From: Anabaena sp. FACHB-1237
Lineage (GTDB): Bacteria > Cyanobacteriota > Cyanobacteriia > Cyanobacteriales > Nostocaceae
Assembly (NCBI RefSeq): GCF_014696225.1
Contig: NZ_JACJPV010000012.1
Location: 1 to 64,000, forward strand
DNA: 64,000 bases
Direction of reading: 5' to 3'
Numbering within the stretch: the first letter of the stretch is position 1; every line of letters starts with the position of its first letter. Positions 28,263-38,399 of this stretch are shown piece after piece. The notes below the pieces were generated by a model that worked only from the letters and a program-made list of their open reading frames with translations, was not told where the DNA came from and ran no database searches. Position numbers and translations under genes: made by a program.

Positions 28263-29663
28263 ATGCCAAATATCATTATTGATGCTCAAAATTTACTCTC
28301 GGATCTAATTTCTCGCTATGCTTCTTCTGTAGATTATCTGATGATTCGTTTAGAAGAAGCAGAAGGAACAGATATTGTTTTGCGTAGCGATAAAGTGGAA
28401 ACTCTCAGCGAGGGTATTTCCATTGGTGGACATATTCGCGCTTGTTATAAAGGTGGTTGGGGTTTAAGTAGTTTTAATAAATTGGCAACTATTGAAGAAA
28501 GAATTAAAGAAGCGATCGCCTCTGCTAGAATTATTGGAGATGAGGAAACTATATTAGCACCTATTGATCCCATACAAGCAATTTGTAAATTACCATTGAC
28601 AGGTATAGATCCGCGTAATATTAGTTTAAAACAGAAAAAGGAATTGTGCGATCGCTATACTGAACTTTTGAAAAGCCTAGATAACCGTATTACCACCACC
28701 TCAGTGAGATATAGTGACAGCAACCAAAAAGTAATTATTGCTACTTCAGAAGGGACATTAATAGAGCAATCTTGGGTAGATATGGAAATGCGCTTTGCGG
28801 CTACAGCAAGGAATGGAGACACCGTACAAACAGGAAGAGAAACCACAGGATCACGCAAAGCCTACGAAGACTTAGTTAATTTAGATACACAAGTTAAAAG
28901 TGCAGGAGAAAGAGCTTTAGCAGCATTATCTTTACCACCAGTTAAAGGTAATACCTACACAGTAGTTATAGATCCAATATTATCAGGTTTATTTGTTCAT
29001 GAAGCATTTGGACATCTTTCAGAAGCAGATATGGCCTATCAAAATCCAGATATCTTAGAAGTGATGACCCTTGGCAGACGTTTTGGACCAGAAGAGTTGC
29101 AAATATTTGATGGTGCTGCACCCCAAGGTCATCGAGGTAGCTATTTTTACGATGATGAAGGTACACCTGCGACAACTACGCAATTAATTCAAGATGGTGT
29201 ATTAGTTGGTCGTTTACATTCCCGTGAAACTGCTGGTAAATTAGGAGAAAAGCCTACAGGTAACGCCCGTTGTCTAAATTATCACTTTTCACCCCTAGTA
29301 AGAATGACTAATACCTGGATAGAAAGAGGAAAAACACCAGTAGCAGATTTATTCACAGGTATAAAAGAAGGGGTTTATGCCCGTAATTGGTTAGGTGGAA
29401 TGACTAATGGAGAAATGTTCACTTTTAGCGCGGGGGAAGCGTGGATGATAAGAAATGGCAAAATTGCAGAACCAGTGAGAGATGTTACATTATCGGGAAA
29501 TGTTTTTGAGACTTTGGCAGATATTGAAGCAATAGGTGATGATTTTTACTGGGATGAGTCGGGAGGATGTGGAAAAGGAGGACAAAATGGCCTACCAGTG
29601 GGTTGTGGTGGTCCAAGTTTAAGAATTAAAGATGTGGTTGTGGGAGGAGAAATGGAGGAGTAA
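28263..29663 (+). CDS. tldD: TldD/PmbA-family metalloprotease, TldD subunit
   Basis: A 466-residue TldD. The zinc motif is HEAFGH (H246, E247, H251), and the C-terminal GCGKGGQNGLPVGCGGPSLRIKDVVVGG is a family hallmark. With TldE/PmbA it forms a dimeric protease that processes peptides in microcin, antitoxin and RiPP pathways. No tldE is adjacent. It is likely monocistronic and cytoplasmic. Confidence 0.95.
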   Translation: MPNIIIDAQNLLSDLISRYASSVDYLMIRLEEAEGTDIVLRSDKVETLSEGISIGGHIRACYKGGWGLSSFNKLATIEERIKEAIASARIIGDEETILAPIDPIQAICKLPLTGIDPRNISLKQKKELCDRYTELLKSLDNRITTTSVRYSDSNQKVIIATSEGTLIEQSWVDMEMRFAATARNGDTVQTGRETTGSRKAYEDLVNLDTQVKSAGERALAALSLPPVKGNTYTVVIDPILSGLFVHEAFGHLSEADMAYQNPDILEVMTLGRRFGPEELQIFDGAAPQGHRGSYFYDDEGTPATTTQLIQDGVLVGRLHSRETAGKLGEKPTGNARCLNYHFSPLVRMTNTWIERGKTPVADLFTGIKEGVYARNWLGGMTNGEMFTFSAGEAWMIRNGKIAEPVRDVTLSGNVFETLADIEAIGDDFYWDESGGCGKGGQNGLPVGCGGPSLRIKDVVVGGEMEE

Positions 29664-29667
29664 TTGA

Positions 29668-29775
29668 TACAGTACATTCCATCTATATGAGGTACACTAT
29701 GAACACAGCAAGATGCCTGTGTTACAAGGGTTTGATCATTAAGATTTGTACCTCATGATAACGGAAACTGCTGTA
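29668..29775. mobile_element. MITE family B, copy 1
   Basis: A 108-bp element from TACAGTACATTCCATCTA to CCGTTTGCTGTA-like end (ACGGAAACTGCTGTA). Both ends carry GAGGTAC motifs as in the IS630-type element at 25311-26195. It lies 5 bases after the tldD stop and may act as its terminator. Confidence 0.82.
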
Positions 29776-29798
29776 ATTTCTGTAATTTACAACGCAGA

Positions 29799-30416
29799 TT
29801 ATTTGTGGTAATTTTTCATAATTATATCTATTTGTTGAAATAATGATGCTACTGTACCAGAATTATCTAAAACTACATCTGCGAGGGCAATTTTTTCTGT
29901 GAGAGATAATTGATTGTTAATTCGTGCTATTGCTTGTGCTGGACTTAAATTATTGCGTTCTATTAGTCTTTGTAATTGTTGTTCATGGGAACAATAAACT
30001 ACCCAAATTTCATTAACTAAACTTTGTAATTTTGCTTCAAATAATAAGGGAATTGCTAAAACTAAAATATTTGCTGATAGTTCGTTAATAGCTTTTTCAA
30101 AGCAATTTCTCACATAGGGATGAATCATATTTTCTACCCAAATTTTTTCTTGTGGTTTCTGAAAAATAATTTCTCCTAATTTCATTCTGTTTAAGTTCCC
30201 ATCAGCTAAAAGGATATTTTCACCATATTTTGTGGCAATTTGGTTAAGAATTGGAGAACCTAAAGATACTGCTTCTCTAGCGTAAATATCTGCGTCTAAT
30301 ATGGTTAGTTGATATTGGGTAGCTAGGTAATTTGTAACGGTACTTTTACCTGTAGCTATTCCTCCGGTTAAACCAATGAGATGTTTGTGAACGTTAGGTT
30401 TTATTTGTTGTTTCAT
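29799..30416 (-). CDS. coaE: dephospho-CoA kinase
   Basis: CoaE performs the last step of coenzyme A synthesis. The 205-residue P-loop kinase has GLTGGIATGKST at residues 15-26, ILDADIYAREAV for substrate binding, and LAIPLLFEAKL. The length is standard. It stands alone between tldD (convergent) and hemD. Confidence 0.95.
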   Translation of the reverse strand: MKQQIKPNVHKHLIGLTGGIATGKSTVTNYLATQYQLTILDADIYAREAVSLGSPILNQIATKYGENILLADGNLNRMKLGEIIFQKPQEKIWVENMIHPYVRNCFEKAINELSANILVLAIPLLFEAKLQSLVNEIWVVYCSHEQQLQRLIERNNLSPAQAIARINNQLSLTEKIALADVVLDNSGTVASLFQQIDIIMKNYHK

Positions 30417-30681
30417 GTTTGATATTAATTGTACTTTTTAAGTTTAATTCCGGTTCGGTAAATTAAATTATTCAGGAAGTTTAACAAGTTCAGCACAGTC
30501 TTTAAAGATACGTTATTTTTACCGTGATCAAAGATTACATTATCAGGGTTAAAAAGGGCGATTTTTATACAAAATATCCCCAAAATGTACTATTAGTATT
30601 ACCTATGATAAGTTTTGTTACCAATCTGTTTGCAAGATCCCTTAATTGTTTAATAAATCAGGGATCTGAATCAAATTATGA

Positions 30682-31470
30682 TTAATTTGCCCATTTAATT
30701 ATGGCATTTGTTAACCCTTCTAATGTAAATTCTTCCGCTTCAATATCCACTCTACCAAAAACAGTATGACAAGTTTTTGATGTTTGTGGTCCAATGGATG
30801 CTATAGCAATTTTAGCTAAATTTTCAGGATATTTATTAAAGATATTTGCTGTTAATTGATGGAAAAACTGCACTGTTTTAGAACTAGCAAAAGTAATCAC
30901 ATCTATTCTATCATTAATTAAGGCAAATTCTGCTTGGGGAGGAATATTTTGGGGACAACAAGATTGATATGCAGGAACTTCAATTATTTCCGCACCTTTT
31001 GCTGTTAATTCCTTGACTAATACTTCCCTTCCTCCAGTTTCAACTCTAGGAAACAATATCTTTTTTCCTGTTAATAATTCGGGAAAATGTTCCACTAATG
31101 AATCTGCAATAAAGTTAGGAGGAATAAAGTCAGGTTTGATATTTTGTAATTGCAAACTTTGGGCAGTTTTTTCTCCTACTACTGCAATTTTTAAATTACA
31201 AAATTCCTCAATATTTTTACCTGCTTTTTGTAATCTTTGAAAAAAGTATTCCACTCCATTGGTAGATGTCAAAATTAACCAGTCAAAGGTAGATAAATTA
31301 CTAATTGCTTCATCTAAACATTGCCAATTGCTAGGAGGTCCAATTTCTAAAGCTGGCATTTCTATCACTATAGCACCTATGGAAGTTAAGCGATCGCTAA
31401 ATTCGCTAGATTGTCCCACAGAACGAGTAACCAGGATAGTTTTACCAGCAAGCGGAAGATTATTAGACAT
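30682..31470 (-). CDS. hemD: uroporphyrinogen-III synthase
   Basis: HemD closes hydroxymethylbilane to uroporphyrinogen III, the precursor of chlorophyll, haem, phycobilins and B12. The 262-residue protein has LAGKTILVTRSVGQSSEFSDRL at the start, DWLILTSTNGVEYFF, and late ITFASSKTVQFF and IASIGPQTSKT. HemD is poorly conserved, but these blocks are consistent. It lies 67 bases downstream of cobA, with a REP palindrome in the spacer. Confidence 0.93.
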   Translation of the reverse strand: MSNNLPLAGKTILVTRSVGQSSEFSDRLTSIGAIVIEMPALEIGPPSNWQCLDEAISNLSTFDWLILTSTNGVEYFFQRLQKAGKNIEEFCNLKIAVVGEKTAQSLQLQNIKPDFIPPNFIADSLVEHFPELLTGKKILFPRVETGGREVLVKELTAKGAEIIEVPAYQSCCPQNIPPQAEFALINDRIDVITFASSKTVQFFHQLTANIFNKYPENLAKIAIASIGPQTSKTCHTVFGRVDIEAEEFTLEGLTNAIIKWAN

Positions 31471-31500
31471 AACTTTTATCTATCAAATAGGAAATTTCTC

Positions 31501-31533
31501 AGATCCCGGACTTCTTGAAGAAGTCCGGGATCT
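31501..31533. repeat. REP-like palindrome between cobA and hemD
   Basis: A perfect palindromic stem AGATCCCGGACTTCTT / AAGAAGTCCGGGATCT. It lies in the short cobA-hemD spacer, where it could stabilise or partly terminate the transcript; that effect is inference. Confidence 0.88.
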
Positions 31534-31537
31534 TAAA

Positions 31538-32260
31538 TTAAATAATGAAGTTACGTAATTTCACAACTTCACCAACAATTATAACAGAGGGAGATAAAGA
31601 TAAACCTGCGGTTTTCTCAATAATATTGCTTATTTCCCCTACCCATATTTGTTGACAATCTGTACCCGCCCAGCGAATAATGGCTATAGGAGTAAATTCT
31701 GGTTTTTGATATTTTCTTAATTGATAAATTATCTCATCTAAATTTTTTCCTCCCATTAAAATTACCAAAGTTTCTAAACTTGATAATGTTTGCCAATTTA
31801 ACTCATTAGTATCATGTGCTGTACATACCACAAAACAACGACTTAAAACTGGATCTGTTAAAGGTATTCCTGCTAATAATGGTGCTGCTAATGCCGAAGA
31901 AATACCAGGAATCATCTCAAAATTACAACGTGCTTGTTTTAATGCTTCAATTTCTAGAATACAGCGACCAAAAATTAAAGGATCTCCCGATTTTAGTCTA
32001 ATAACTTGTTTACCTTGTAAACAATATTCCACCAATAAACTGTTAATCTCTGTTTGAGATGTACTGGGTTTTCCTCCTCTTTTGCCCACATTGAATTTTA
32101 AACAATTATCAGGCACGATATTTAATAATTCCTCATCTACTAAAGCATCATAAATCAAAACTTCAGCTATTTCTAAGATACGGTATGCTTTCACTGTTAA
32201 ATATTCAATATTTCCTGGACCAGCACCAACTAAATAAACTTTTCCTGGGTTTGTCATCAT
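31538..32260 (-). CDS. cobA: uroporphyrinogen-III C-methyltransferase
   Basis: This SAM-dependent enzyme methylates uroporphyrinogen III to precorrin-2, on the path to sirohaem and cobalamin. The 240-residue single-domain protein has GKVYLVGAGPGNIEYLTVKA, VIRLKSGDPLIFGR, GISSALAAPLLAGIPLT and LVILMGGKNL. It has no fused HemD or CysG domain, and hemD follows as a separate gene. Confidence 0.96.
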   Translation of the reverse strand: MMTNPGKVYLVGAGPGNIEYLTVKAYRILEIAEVLIYDALVDEELLNIVPDNCLKFNVGKRGGKPSTSQTEINSLLVEYCLQGKQVIRLKSGDPLIFGRCILEIEALKQARCNFEMIPGISSALAAPLLAGIPLTDPVLSRCFVVCTAHDTNELNWQTLSSLETLVILMGGKNLDEIIYQLRKYQKPEFTPIAIIRWAGTDCQQIWVGEISNIIEKTAGLSLSPSVIIVGEVVKLRNFII

Positions 32261-32335
32261 CTCAAAACTATCTTAAATCATGGTTGTAAATATACGCTGA
32301 TAAATCAATTGTTGGGTTCGCAACCCAACCTACAA

Positions 32336-32797
32336 TTAACCTTTATTTGTGATTTCTTGAAGTATTTGACGCACTTTTTGCGCTTGTTGCGGTTGTCTTT
32401 GCTTTTCAAATAATTCCAGGGATTTTTCTAAGTTAGTTATTGCTGCTTGTTTTTGATTTTCTAACATTAAAATATTTGCTAACCGCAGATAAGCATCAGG
32501 ATTTTTTGGACTGCGATTAATCACTTCTGTAAACATTTCTCGTGCTTCTATTAATCTACCTTGTCTATTTAATAAATCTCCTAACATTAATCTGACTACA
32601 TCATTACTTTGAGCGATTTTTATGATTTTTCTAAACTCTGTTTCTGCTGCTTCATAATCTTTATTTTGATAGAGATAAACTGCTTTTTTAAACCAGTTGG
32701 AGATCATCAAAGTTTTAATTCCTAAATAACCTAAAAACCCGATAATCAAAATAATCGTACTAGCAGCAATGATTTGAGAATTTGATAATGTATCCAT
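32336..32797 (-). CDS. membrane-anchored TPR protein
   Basis: A 153-residue protein with one N-terminal membrane segment (about residues 9-28, IIAASTIILIIGFLGYLGIK) followed by about three tetratricopeptide-like repeats (LYQNKDYEAAETEFRKIIK, LLNRQGRLIEAREMFTEVI, LANILMLENQKQAAITNLE). It is probably a small scaffold facing the cytoplasm. It lies 29 bases after hpt and 75 before cobA in the same direction, so it likely belongs to that operon. Its role is not known. Confidence 0.82.
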   Translation of the reverse strand: MDTLSNSQIIAASTIILIIGFLGYLGIKTLMISNWFKKAVYLYQNKDYEAAETEFRKIIKIAQSNDVVRLMLGDLLNRQGRLIEAREMFTEVINRSPKNPDAYLRLANILMLENQKQAAITNLEKSLELFEKQRQPQQAQKVRQILQEITNKG

Positions 32798-32826
32798 AAT
32801 TTTTACCTAGTTTTACACACCTAATA

Positions 32827-33768
32827 TTAACCTAATAAACAAGCAATGGGAAATAAGATATATTCCAAAAAAAATAGTTTGCAAATTAGTTGATAAAATC
32901 CCCTAATTTCTCTTTTATCTTGGATATTTACCCCTGCACCATGCCACCATACAGAAATCAAGATAATCAGATGGGTAATAATTAAGAATAATGAATTAAC
33001 TGCGGCTATTTTCAACCAACCAACTAAAATCATTCCCGTATAACAGATAATTAATATCCAAAGTGCTAAATAAAATGCCCTTTTGGGTCTTAGTTGAATC
33101 GTGAATGTCGTCATATTGTAAGTTTTATTTCCTGGTAAATCTGGTATATCTTTAAAAATGGCAATAGCAAAAGTGAACACCAAAATGAACACCGTTAAAA
33201 ACCACACCGCAGCAGGAATACCCTGACTTTTTTGGAATACCCAACTAAAATGAGAAAATAGTCCTAAATTAATTATGGTTCCCCGCACTGAAAAAATACA
33301 TAATGCCGCCCAAAAAGGATATCTTTTTAACCTGACGGGAGGTAAAGAATAAGCTGTACCAATTGCTAAACTAATTGCTACCATCCAAAATAAACTAGGT
33401 CCTGTTAACCAAGCTATTACTAAAGCTAAAATTCCCGTAATAATGACAATTAATTGCCCCTGTTCTTTAGTAAAATCTCCTGATGCTAAGGGTAAATCAG
33501 GCCGATTAATTTTGTCAATTTCAATATCTTCAACTTGATTTAAACCCACAATATAAATATTGCCACATAAACAAGCTATCCATGTTGCCAAAAGTTGATT
33601 AATATGAAAACCTGCAAATTTACTATCAGTTACTCCCAAACTTAAAAAATATAGACCCCACACACTCAAACTTGTACCAATAATAGTATCAGGACGAGAA
33701 AATCTCCAAAAAGTATTTAGCCAATTTCCCACAATTCGTGAATAATTCTGTTGATAAAACTGATTCAT
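32827..33768 (-). CDS. hpt: homogentisate phytyltransferase (UbiA family)
   Basis: This membrane prenyltransferase joins homogentisate to phytyl diphosphate in tocopherol synthesis. The 313-residue protein has about nine hydrophobic helices. The first aspartate-rich motif is N77-x3-D81-x3-D85 (GLNQVEDIEIDKINRPDLPL), and the second is FKDIPDLPGNKTYNM. Both match the plant/cyanobacterial HPT group rather than chlorophyll synthase. It is the first gene of an hpt-TPR-cobA-hemD cluster. Confidence 0.92.
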   Translation of the reverse strand: MNQFYQQNYSRIVGNWLNTFWRFSRPDTIIGTSLSVWGLYFLSLGVTDSKFAGFHINQLLATWIACLCGNIYIVGLNQVEDIEIDKINRPDLPLASGDFTKEQGQLIVIITGILALVIAWLTGPSLFWMVAISLAIGTAYSLPPVRLKRYPFWAALCIFSVRGTIINLGLFSHFSWVFQKSQGIPAAVWFLTVFILVFTFAIAIFKDIPDLPGNKTYNMTTFTIQLRPKRAFYLALWILIICYTGMILVGWLKIAAVNSLFLIITHLIILISVWWHGAGVNIQDKREIRGFYQLICKLFFLEYILFPIACLLG

Positions 33769-34613
33769 GACTATCCTTTTTTAATGTCTGAAAATACCAA
33801 TTGTAATATCTAATTTCCCACTCCTAGAAAATAAATCTCCTTGAATTGTACTCTAACCTGCACACAATCGGCCAAAAAATCCTTGAAGTGTAAATGCAAA
33901 AAGTATAACAGCAGTATATCAATGGGTATTAGTTTGCTTTTTTAACTTGTTACTAGTGTAACAAATTTTCAATTAAATCAATGTCAAATTAATTTGATGT
34001 CATTTGACTGCATTATTTTATAATTTTAAGCTGATGTGTAGCTAAATTGTAAGCTAAATTGTATAAGTAAAAAAATCTAAAACTACACTAGTGTAAGCAT
34101 CTTGCTTCCATTATCCAAATTAAAAGCAACACAACTCACCATCATCATAACCACCAAAGTAGGGACAATTCATGAATTATCCCTACGATAATTTTCGCTC
34201 CTATGTCTAATTATACAGGACTTACGCAACTGGCACATTGGTAGGGTAAGCTCACCAACCACGTCAGACAGTATAAATCATGTAAATAACCAAATTGTTC
34301 ATATCTGACGCACCCGACAAAAAATTTTTTAGTCTGACAGTTGCGTAAGTCCTATGATAGATAAATTCAGCCCAATGATGGAAAAGCTACAGTAGAATTA
34401 CTGACTTTTTCAGGGAATTATTTGATATGTATGAACTAAAAAATATCCACTGTACGGAATTTTGCTAAAATCTTGGAAAAATTTTCAAAAAAGGTATTCA
34501 TAATATGACCATTTATGTTTTGATTAGATCAGACAAGAGTTAAAAACCCTAACTTATCCAAAAAGTTGGTAATCTCAAGTTTCCATAATTTCTCAATAAT
34601 TTGTCAAGAATAT
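33769..34613. other. spacer between hpt and ktrB
   Basis: The two genes are divergent. The spacer holds a degenerate MITE C-like piece (about 34075-34140, GTGTAAGCATCTTGCTTCC), a small palindrome AGGGACAATTCATGAATTATCCCT (34154-34178), and a MITE family A copy at 34216-34353. No gene is seen. Confidence 0.55.
34216..34353. mobile_element. MITE family A, copy 4
   Basis: A 138-bp copy closely related to copy 3 in the centre. The flanking hexamers ATTATA and ATGATA match at five of six positions. Confidence 0.85.
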
Positions 34614-35948
34614 ATGACTGTTGCTAGGACAATTTGTTTAGGATTTATAGCGGTAATCACATTAGGAACTATCCTATTAATGATGCCATTTTCTACTACT
34701 AGTGGTAACTGGAATGATATTATTGTGGCACTATTTACTTCCACATCAGCAGTTTGTGTTACAGGTTTAGCAGTAGTTGATACTGGTACTCATTTTTCCT
34801 TTTTAGGGCAATTATTTATTGCCTTATTAGCGCAAATTGGTGGTTTAGGATATATGACAACCACCACATTTTTAATATTATTAATTGGCCGCAAATTTGA
34901 CCTCAGAGAGAAAATAGCTATCCAGCAAGCATTAGATAGGCAAGGAATGAGTGATAGTGCCCAAATTATCCGTTCCATTATTGCCACAACCCTAATTTTT
35001 GAAATCACAGGTATATTTTTATTAATGATAGCATTTGTACCTGATCATGGTTGGCAAAAAGGAATGTGGTTAGCCATATTTCATAGTGTGAGTGCTTGGA
35101 ATAATGCCGGGTTTAGTCTATTTCCAGATAACTTAATTGGTTATCAATCTTCCTGGATAGTCATAATGACAATTAGTGGCTTAATTATCTTTGGAGGTAT
35201 TGGTTATCAAGTAATATTAGAAATGTATCTTTGGTTAAGAGATACAATCAAGAAAAGGAGAAATACTATCAGATTTTCCCTAGACTTTCAAGTAGCTACA
35301 AGTACAACAGCTTTACTCTTAATTATTGGCACAATTGCATTTTGGCTAATAGAACAGAGAAACCCAGAAACTTTTAGTAATTTTAGTTTTTCCACTCAAT
35401 TTTTATTAGCTTGGTTTCAATCTGTAACTCCTAGAACCGCAGGTTTTAACAGTATTGATATTGGCAAAATGACAGATGCAGGATTATTTATTACCATTGC
35501 TTTAATGTTTATTGGTGCAAGTCCAGGAGGTACAGGAGGAGGAATTAAAACAACTACAGTGAGAGTTTTAAGTAGTTGTACTAGGGCAATTTTAAGAGGC
35601 AAAGAAGAGGTTTTACTATATGATCGCAAAATAGCAGTTTCCTTAGTCTTTAAAGCCATAGGAGTGGTCTTTGGTTCATTAATTACAGTGATTATAGCCA
35701 CCATTTTTATTAGTCTCACAGACAGCAAATTTGAGTTTATTCAAATCCTATTTGAAGTAGTATCAGCCTTTGGTACGGTGGGACTTTCTACAGGTATTAC
35801 GGGAAATCTTTCTACAGTTGCTAAGTTAATTATCATTCTGACAATGTATATAGGAAGAGTGGGAGTTTTACTATTAATGTCAGCAATATTAGGTGATCCT
35901 CGTCCCAGTAGAATTAGCTATCCTGAAGAAAACTTACTTGTGGGATAG
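34614..35948 (+). CDS. ktrB: KtrB/TrkH-type potassium channel subunit
   Basis: A 444-residue protein with many membrane helices and four P-loop-like repeats (for example STSAVCVTGLAVVDTG, WNNAGFSLF, VTPRTAGFNSID and SAFGTVGLSTGI), each giving a selectivity-filter glycine. I start at ATG 34614; the longer frame begins with TTG at 34566 and adds an unlikely leader. KtrB conducts K+ (with Na+ in many cyanobacteria) and is gated by KtrA, encoded next. Confidence 0.92.
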   Translation: MTVARTICLGFIAVITLGTILLMMPFSTTSGNWNDIIVALFTSTSAVCVTGLAVVDTGTHFSFLGQLFIALLAQIGGLGYMTTTTFLILLIGRKFDLREKIAIQQALDRQGMSDSAQIIRSIIATTLIFEITGIFLLMIAFVPDHGWQKGMWLAIFHSVSAWNNAGFSLFPDNLIGYQSSWIVIMTISGLIIFGGIGYQVILEMYLWLRDTIKKRRNTIRFSLDFQVATSTTALLLIIGTIAFWLIEQRNPETFSNFSFSTQFLLAWFQSVTPRTAGFNSIDIGKMTDAGLFITIALMFIGASPGGTGGGIKTTTVRVLSSCTRAILRGKEEVLLYDRKIAVSLVFKAIGVVFGSLITVIIATIFISLTDSKFEFIQILFEVVSAFGTVGLSTGITGNLSTVAKLIIILTMYIGRVGVLLLMSAILGDPRPSRISYPEENLLVG

Positions 35949-36029
35949 TAGTCAGTAGCAGTAGGGGTCAGCTATCAGCTATTGATAGCTTTACTATCCA
36001 ATTATCAATTATCAATTATCAATTTACTT

Positions 36030-36725
36030 ATGAACCTTTCATCATTAAAATTTTTCCGCAGTTTACGCAAAGAAAATAAACAATTTGCAGTAATTGGTTT
36101 AGGTCGTTTTGGTCGTGCTGTTTGTGCTACATTACATAATTTAGGTTATCAAGTTTTAGCCACAGATGTGGATGAAAAAAGAGTTTCTGAGGCTTTAGCA
36201 GAACAAATTGTTCATCATGCTTTACAATTAGACTCCACCGAAGCAGTAGCATTAAACGAAGCAGGAATTTTTGAATTTGATACTGTTATTGTGGCTATTG
36301 GGAATTATATTCAGGAAAGTATTATTACTACTTTGAATTTAAAAGAAGCTGGAGTACCTCATATAGTTGCTAAGGCCTCCAGTGATGTGCATCGCAAATT
36401 ACTTACAAAAGTCGGTGCAGATCATGTTGTATTTCCTGAATATGAAGCTGGTTGTGTGTTAGCTAGAACTTTAACCAAACCATCAATTTTAGAAAGATTT
36501 GATCTTGATCCTGAGAATAGTATTGTGGAAATAATTGTTCCTGATGAATTTCATGGTAAAACTATCGCTGAGTTACAATTACGCAATCGTTATGGTTTAA
36601 ATATGTTAGCTGTCAGTCACGATGGTAAATTTACTATTAATCCTGAACCTAGTCAACGTTTAGAAAAAGGCTCTGCTATGGTGGTAATTGGTTGTAATAA
36701 AGACATTAATCGTTTACCAATTTAA
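36030..36725 (+). CDS. ktrA: KtrA-type RCK regulatory subunit
   Basis: A 231-residue RCK protein. The Rossmann motif is VIGLGRFGRA (G23, G25, G28) with ATDVDEKRV for ribose binding, then a C-terminal RCK_C domain (SIVEIIVPDEFHGKTIAELQLRNRYGLN). It binds ATP/ADP or NAD(H) and opens KtrB. The ATG at 36030 is preferred over TTG 35982, which reads from an ATCAATT heptamer repeat. It follows ktrB by 81 bases. Confidence 0.93.
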   Translation: MNLSSLKFFRSLRKENKQFAVIGLGRFGRAVCATLHNLGYQVLATDVDEKRVSEALAEQIVHHALQLDSTEAVALNEAGIFEFDTVIVAIGNYIQESIITTLNLKEAGVPHIVAKASSDVHRKLLTKVGADHVVFPEYEAGCVLARTLTKPSILERFDLDPENSIVEIIVPDEFHGKTIAELQLRNRYGLNMLAVSHDGKFTINPEPSQRLEKGSAMVVIGCNKDINRLPI

Positions 36726-37046
36726 GATCATTAAATGATTAGCTGTTGTGCATTTAATTTGTATAATTCTTGCAGGTAAGATGCCTGCACCACAAGAAAT
36801 AACAATATCAGGATTATTGGATTTAGCTGCGTAACAGCTTATTATTAATTTGGCGTTGCATAAATGGGATGATTTAGCAACGCCACCAATTTAAGATCAT
36901 TAAATGATATGGTGCGGAGTGGGGAAAAGTCAAAAAAAGTGCTATAATCACTTATGGCTTTTGCTTATGGCTTTACAAATATTCTCTCATGGGTTATAAT
37001 TACCTATCTATTCTTGGCGACTATTAGAAAAATTATCAGTTTATAT
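36726..37046 (+). promoter_or_regulatory. spacer with a likely -10 box for the radical SAM gene
   Basis: A TATAAT at 36943-36948 is followed closely by an ATG at 36954. If it is the -10 element, transcription would start at about that ATG. That favours the next in-frame ATG at 37047 as the true start. Degenerate MITE C-like sequence (GCTGTTGTGCATTT...GTAAGATGCCTGCAC) lies at about 36742-36800. Confidence 0.5.
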
Positions 37047-38390
37047 ATGGCAATCAATAATATTCAACCTGCACAAATTACTAAAGTTCTTGCTAACTCC
37101 ATTGCTGCCGAAATTGGTTTTGATATTGGCGATGCCATTGTTGCTATTAATGGTACAAAACCACGAGATTTAATAGACTATCAATTTTTATGTGCAGATG
37201 AATTTTTGGAATTAGAAGTATTAGACAGTAGTGGAAAAACCCATTATATAGAAATAGAAAAAGACGAAGATGAAGATTTGGGTTTAGAATTTTCTACAGC
37301 ATTATTTGATGGTTTAATTCAATGTAATAACCGTTGTCCTTTTTGTTTTATTGATCAACAACCACCAGGAAAACGATCAAGTTTGTATTTGAAAGATGAT
37401 GATTACAGATTAAGTTTTTTGTATGGTTCTTACATAACATTAACTAATTTGAGTGCTAAAGAATGGGAAAGAATTGAACAAATGAGGTTATCTCCTTTAT
37501 ATGTTTCTGTTCATGCAACGGTACCAGAAATTAGAATTAAACTATTAAAAAATAACCGTGCAGGAGAGATATTATCACAAATTAAATGGTTTCAAGAACG
37601 AAGATTACAAATTCATGCTCAAGTTGTAGTTTGTCCGGGAATAAATGATGATCAATATTTAGAAACTACCCTGAGAGAATTAACATCTTTTTATGATGAT
37701 CAACTACCAACTGTCGCATCTGTAGCAGTTGTACCTGTGGGATTAACAAAATTCCGTCCTGTAGAAGATCAGTTAATACCAGTAACACGAGAAAAAGCTA
37801 AGGAAGTGATTTCTCAAGTGAAATTCTTGATTGGACAATTCAAACAAAAATATGGTTCTAGTGTGGTTTGGTTAGCAGATGAATGGTTTTTAATTGCTGG
37901 GGAAGAATTACCCAGTGAAGCAGAATATGAAGAATATCCACAAATTGATAATGGAGTGGGTTCAATTCGTTTATTTATCAAACAATTTACCGAAATTGCA
38001 CAGGAATTATTACCAGCAAAAGTTCATCAAAAACGTAAATTTACTTGGGTAGTAGGTAATGCCGTAGAAACCGCTTTTCAACCTTTAGTACAACAGTTAA
38101 ATAATGTGGTCAATTTAGAAGTGAAAATGGCCGCATTATCTAGTGACTATTGGGGACAAAAAATAAGTGTTACAGGTTTAATTACAGGACATGATTTATT
38201 ATTACATTTATCTGGTCAAGATTTAGGAGATGGAATATTATTACCTAGTGTGATGTTGAAGTATGGAGAATTAGTATTTTTAGATGATTTGAAAGTTGAG
38301 GATGTAGCTAGAAAATTAAATACTCAAATATTCCCTGTAACTGGAGTTGAAGAACTGATTAATACTTGTGTGAATTTGTCAGGGTCATAA
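37047..38390 (+). CDS. radical SAM/DUF512 protein (TIGR03279 type)
   Basis: A 447-residue protein with an N-terminal PDZ-like segment (VLANSIAAEIGFDIGDAIVAINGTKPRDL), a radical SAM core with C93-x3-C97-x2-C100 (CNNRCPFCFIDQ), and a C-terminal DUF512 domain. The family is widespread in cyanobacteria and a few other groups. Its reaction is unknown. I prefer ATG 37047 over 36954 because the upstream residues would form an isolated hydrophobic leader and overlap a promoter-like box. Confidence 0.85.
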   Translation: MAINNIQPAQITKVLANSIAAEIGFDIGDAIVAINGTKPRDLIDYQFLCADEFLELEVLDSSGKTHYIEIEKDEDEDLGLEFSTALFDGLIQCNNRCPFCFIDQQPPGKRSSLYLKDDDYRLSFLYGSYITLTNLSAKEWERIEQMRLSPLYVSVHATVPEIRIKLLKNNRAGEILSQIKWFQERRLQIHAQVVVCPGINDDQYLETTLRELTSFYDDQLPTVASVAVVPVGLTKFRPVEDQLIPVTREKAKEVISQVKFLIGQFKQKYGSSVVWLADEWFLIAGEELPSEAEYEEYPQIDNGVGSIRLFIKQFTEIAQELLPAKVHQKRKFTWVVGNAVETAFQPLVQQLNNVVNLEVKMAALSSDYWGQKISVTGLITGHDLLLHLSGQDLGDGILLPSVMLKYGELVFLDDLKVEDVARKLNTQIFPVTGVEELINTCVNLSGS

Positions 38391-38399
38391 AGTCAGAAA

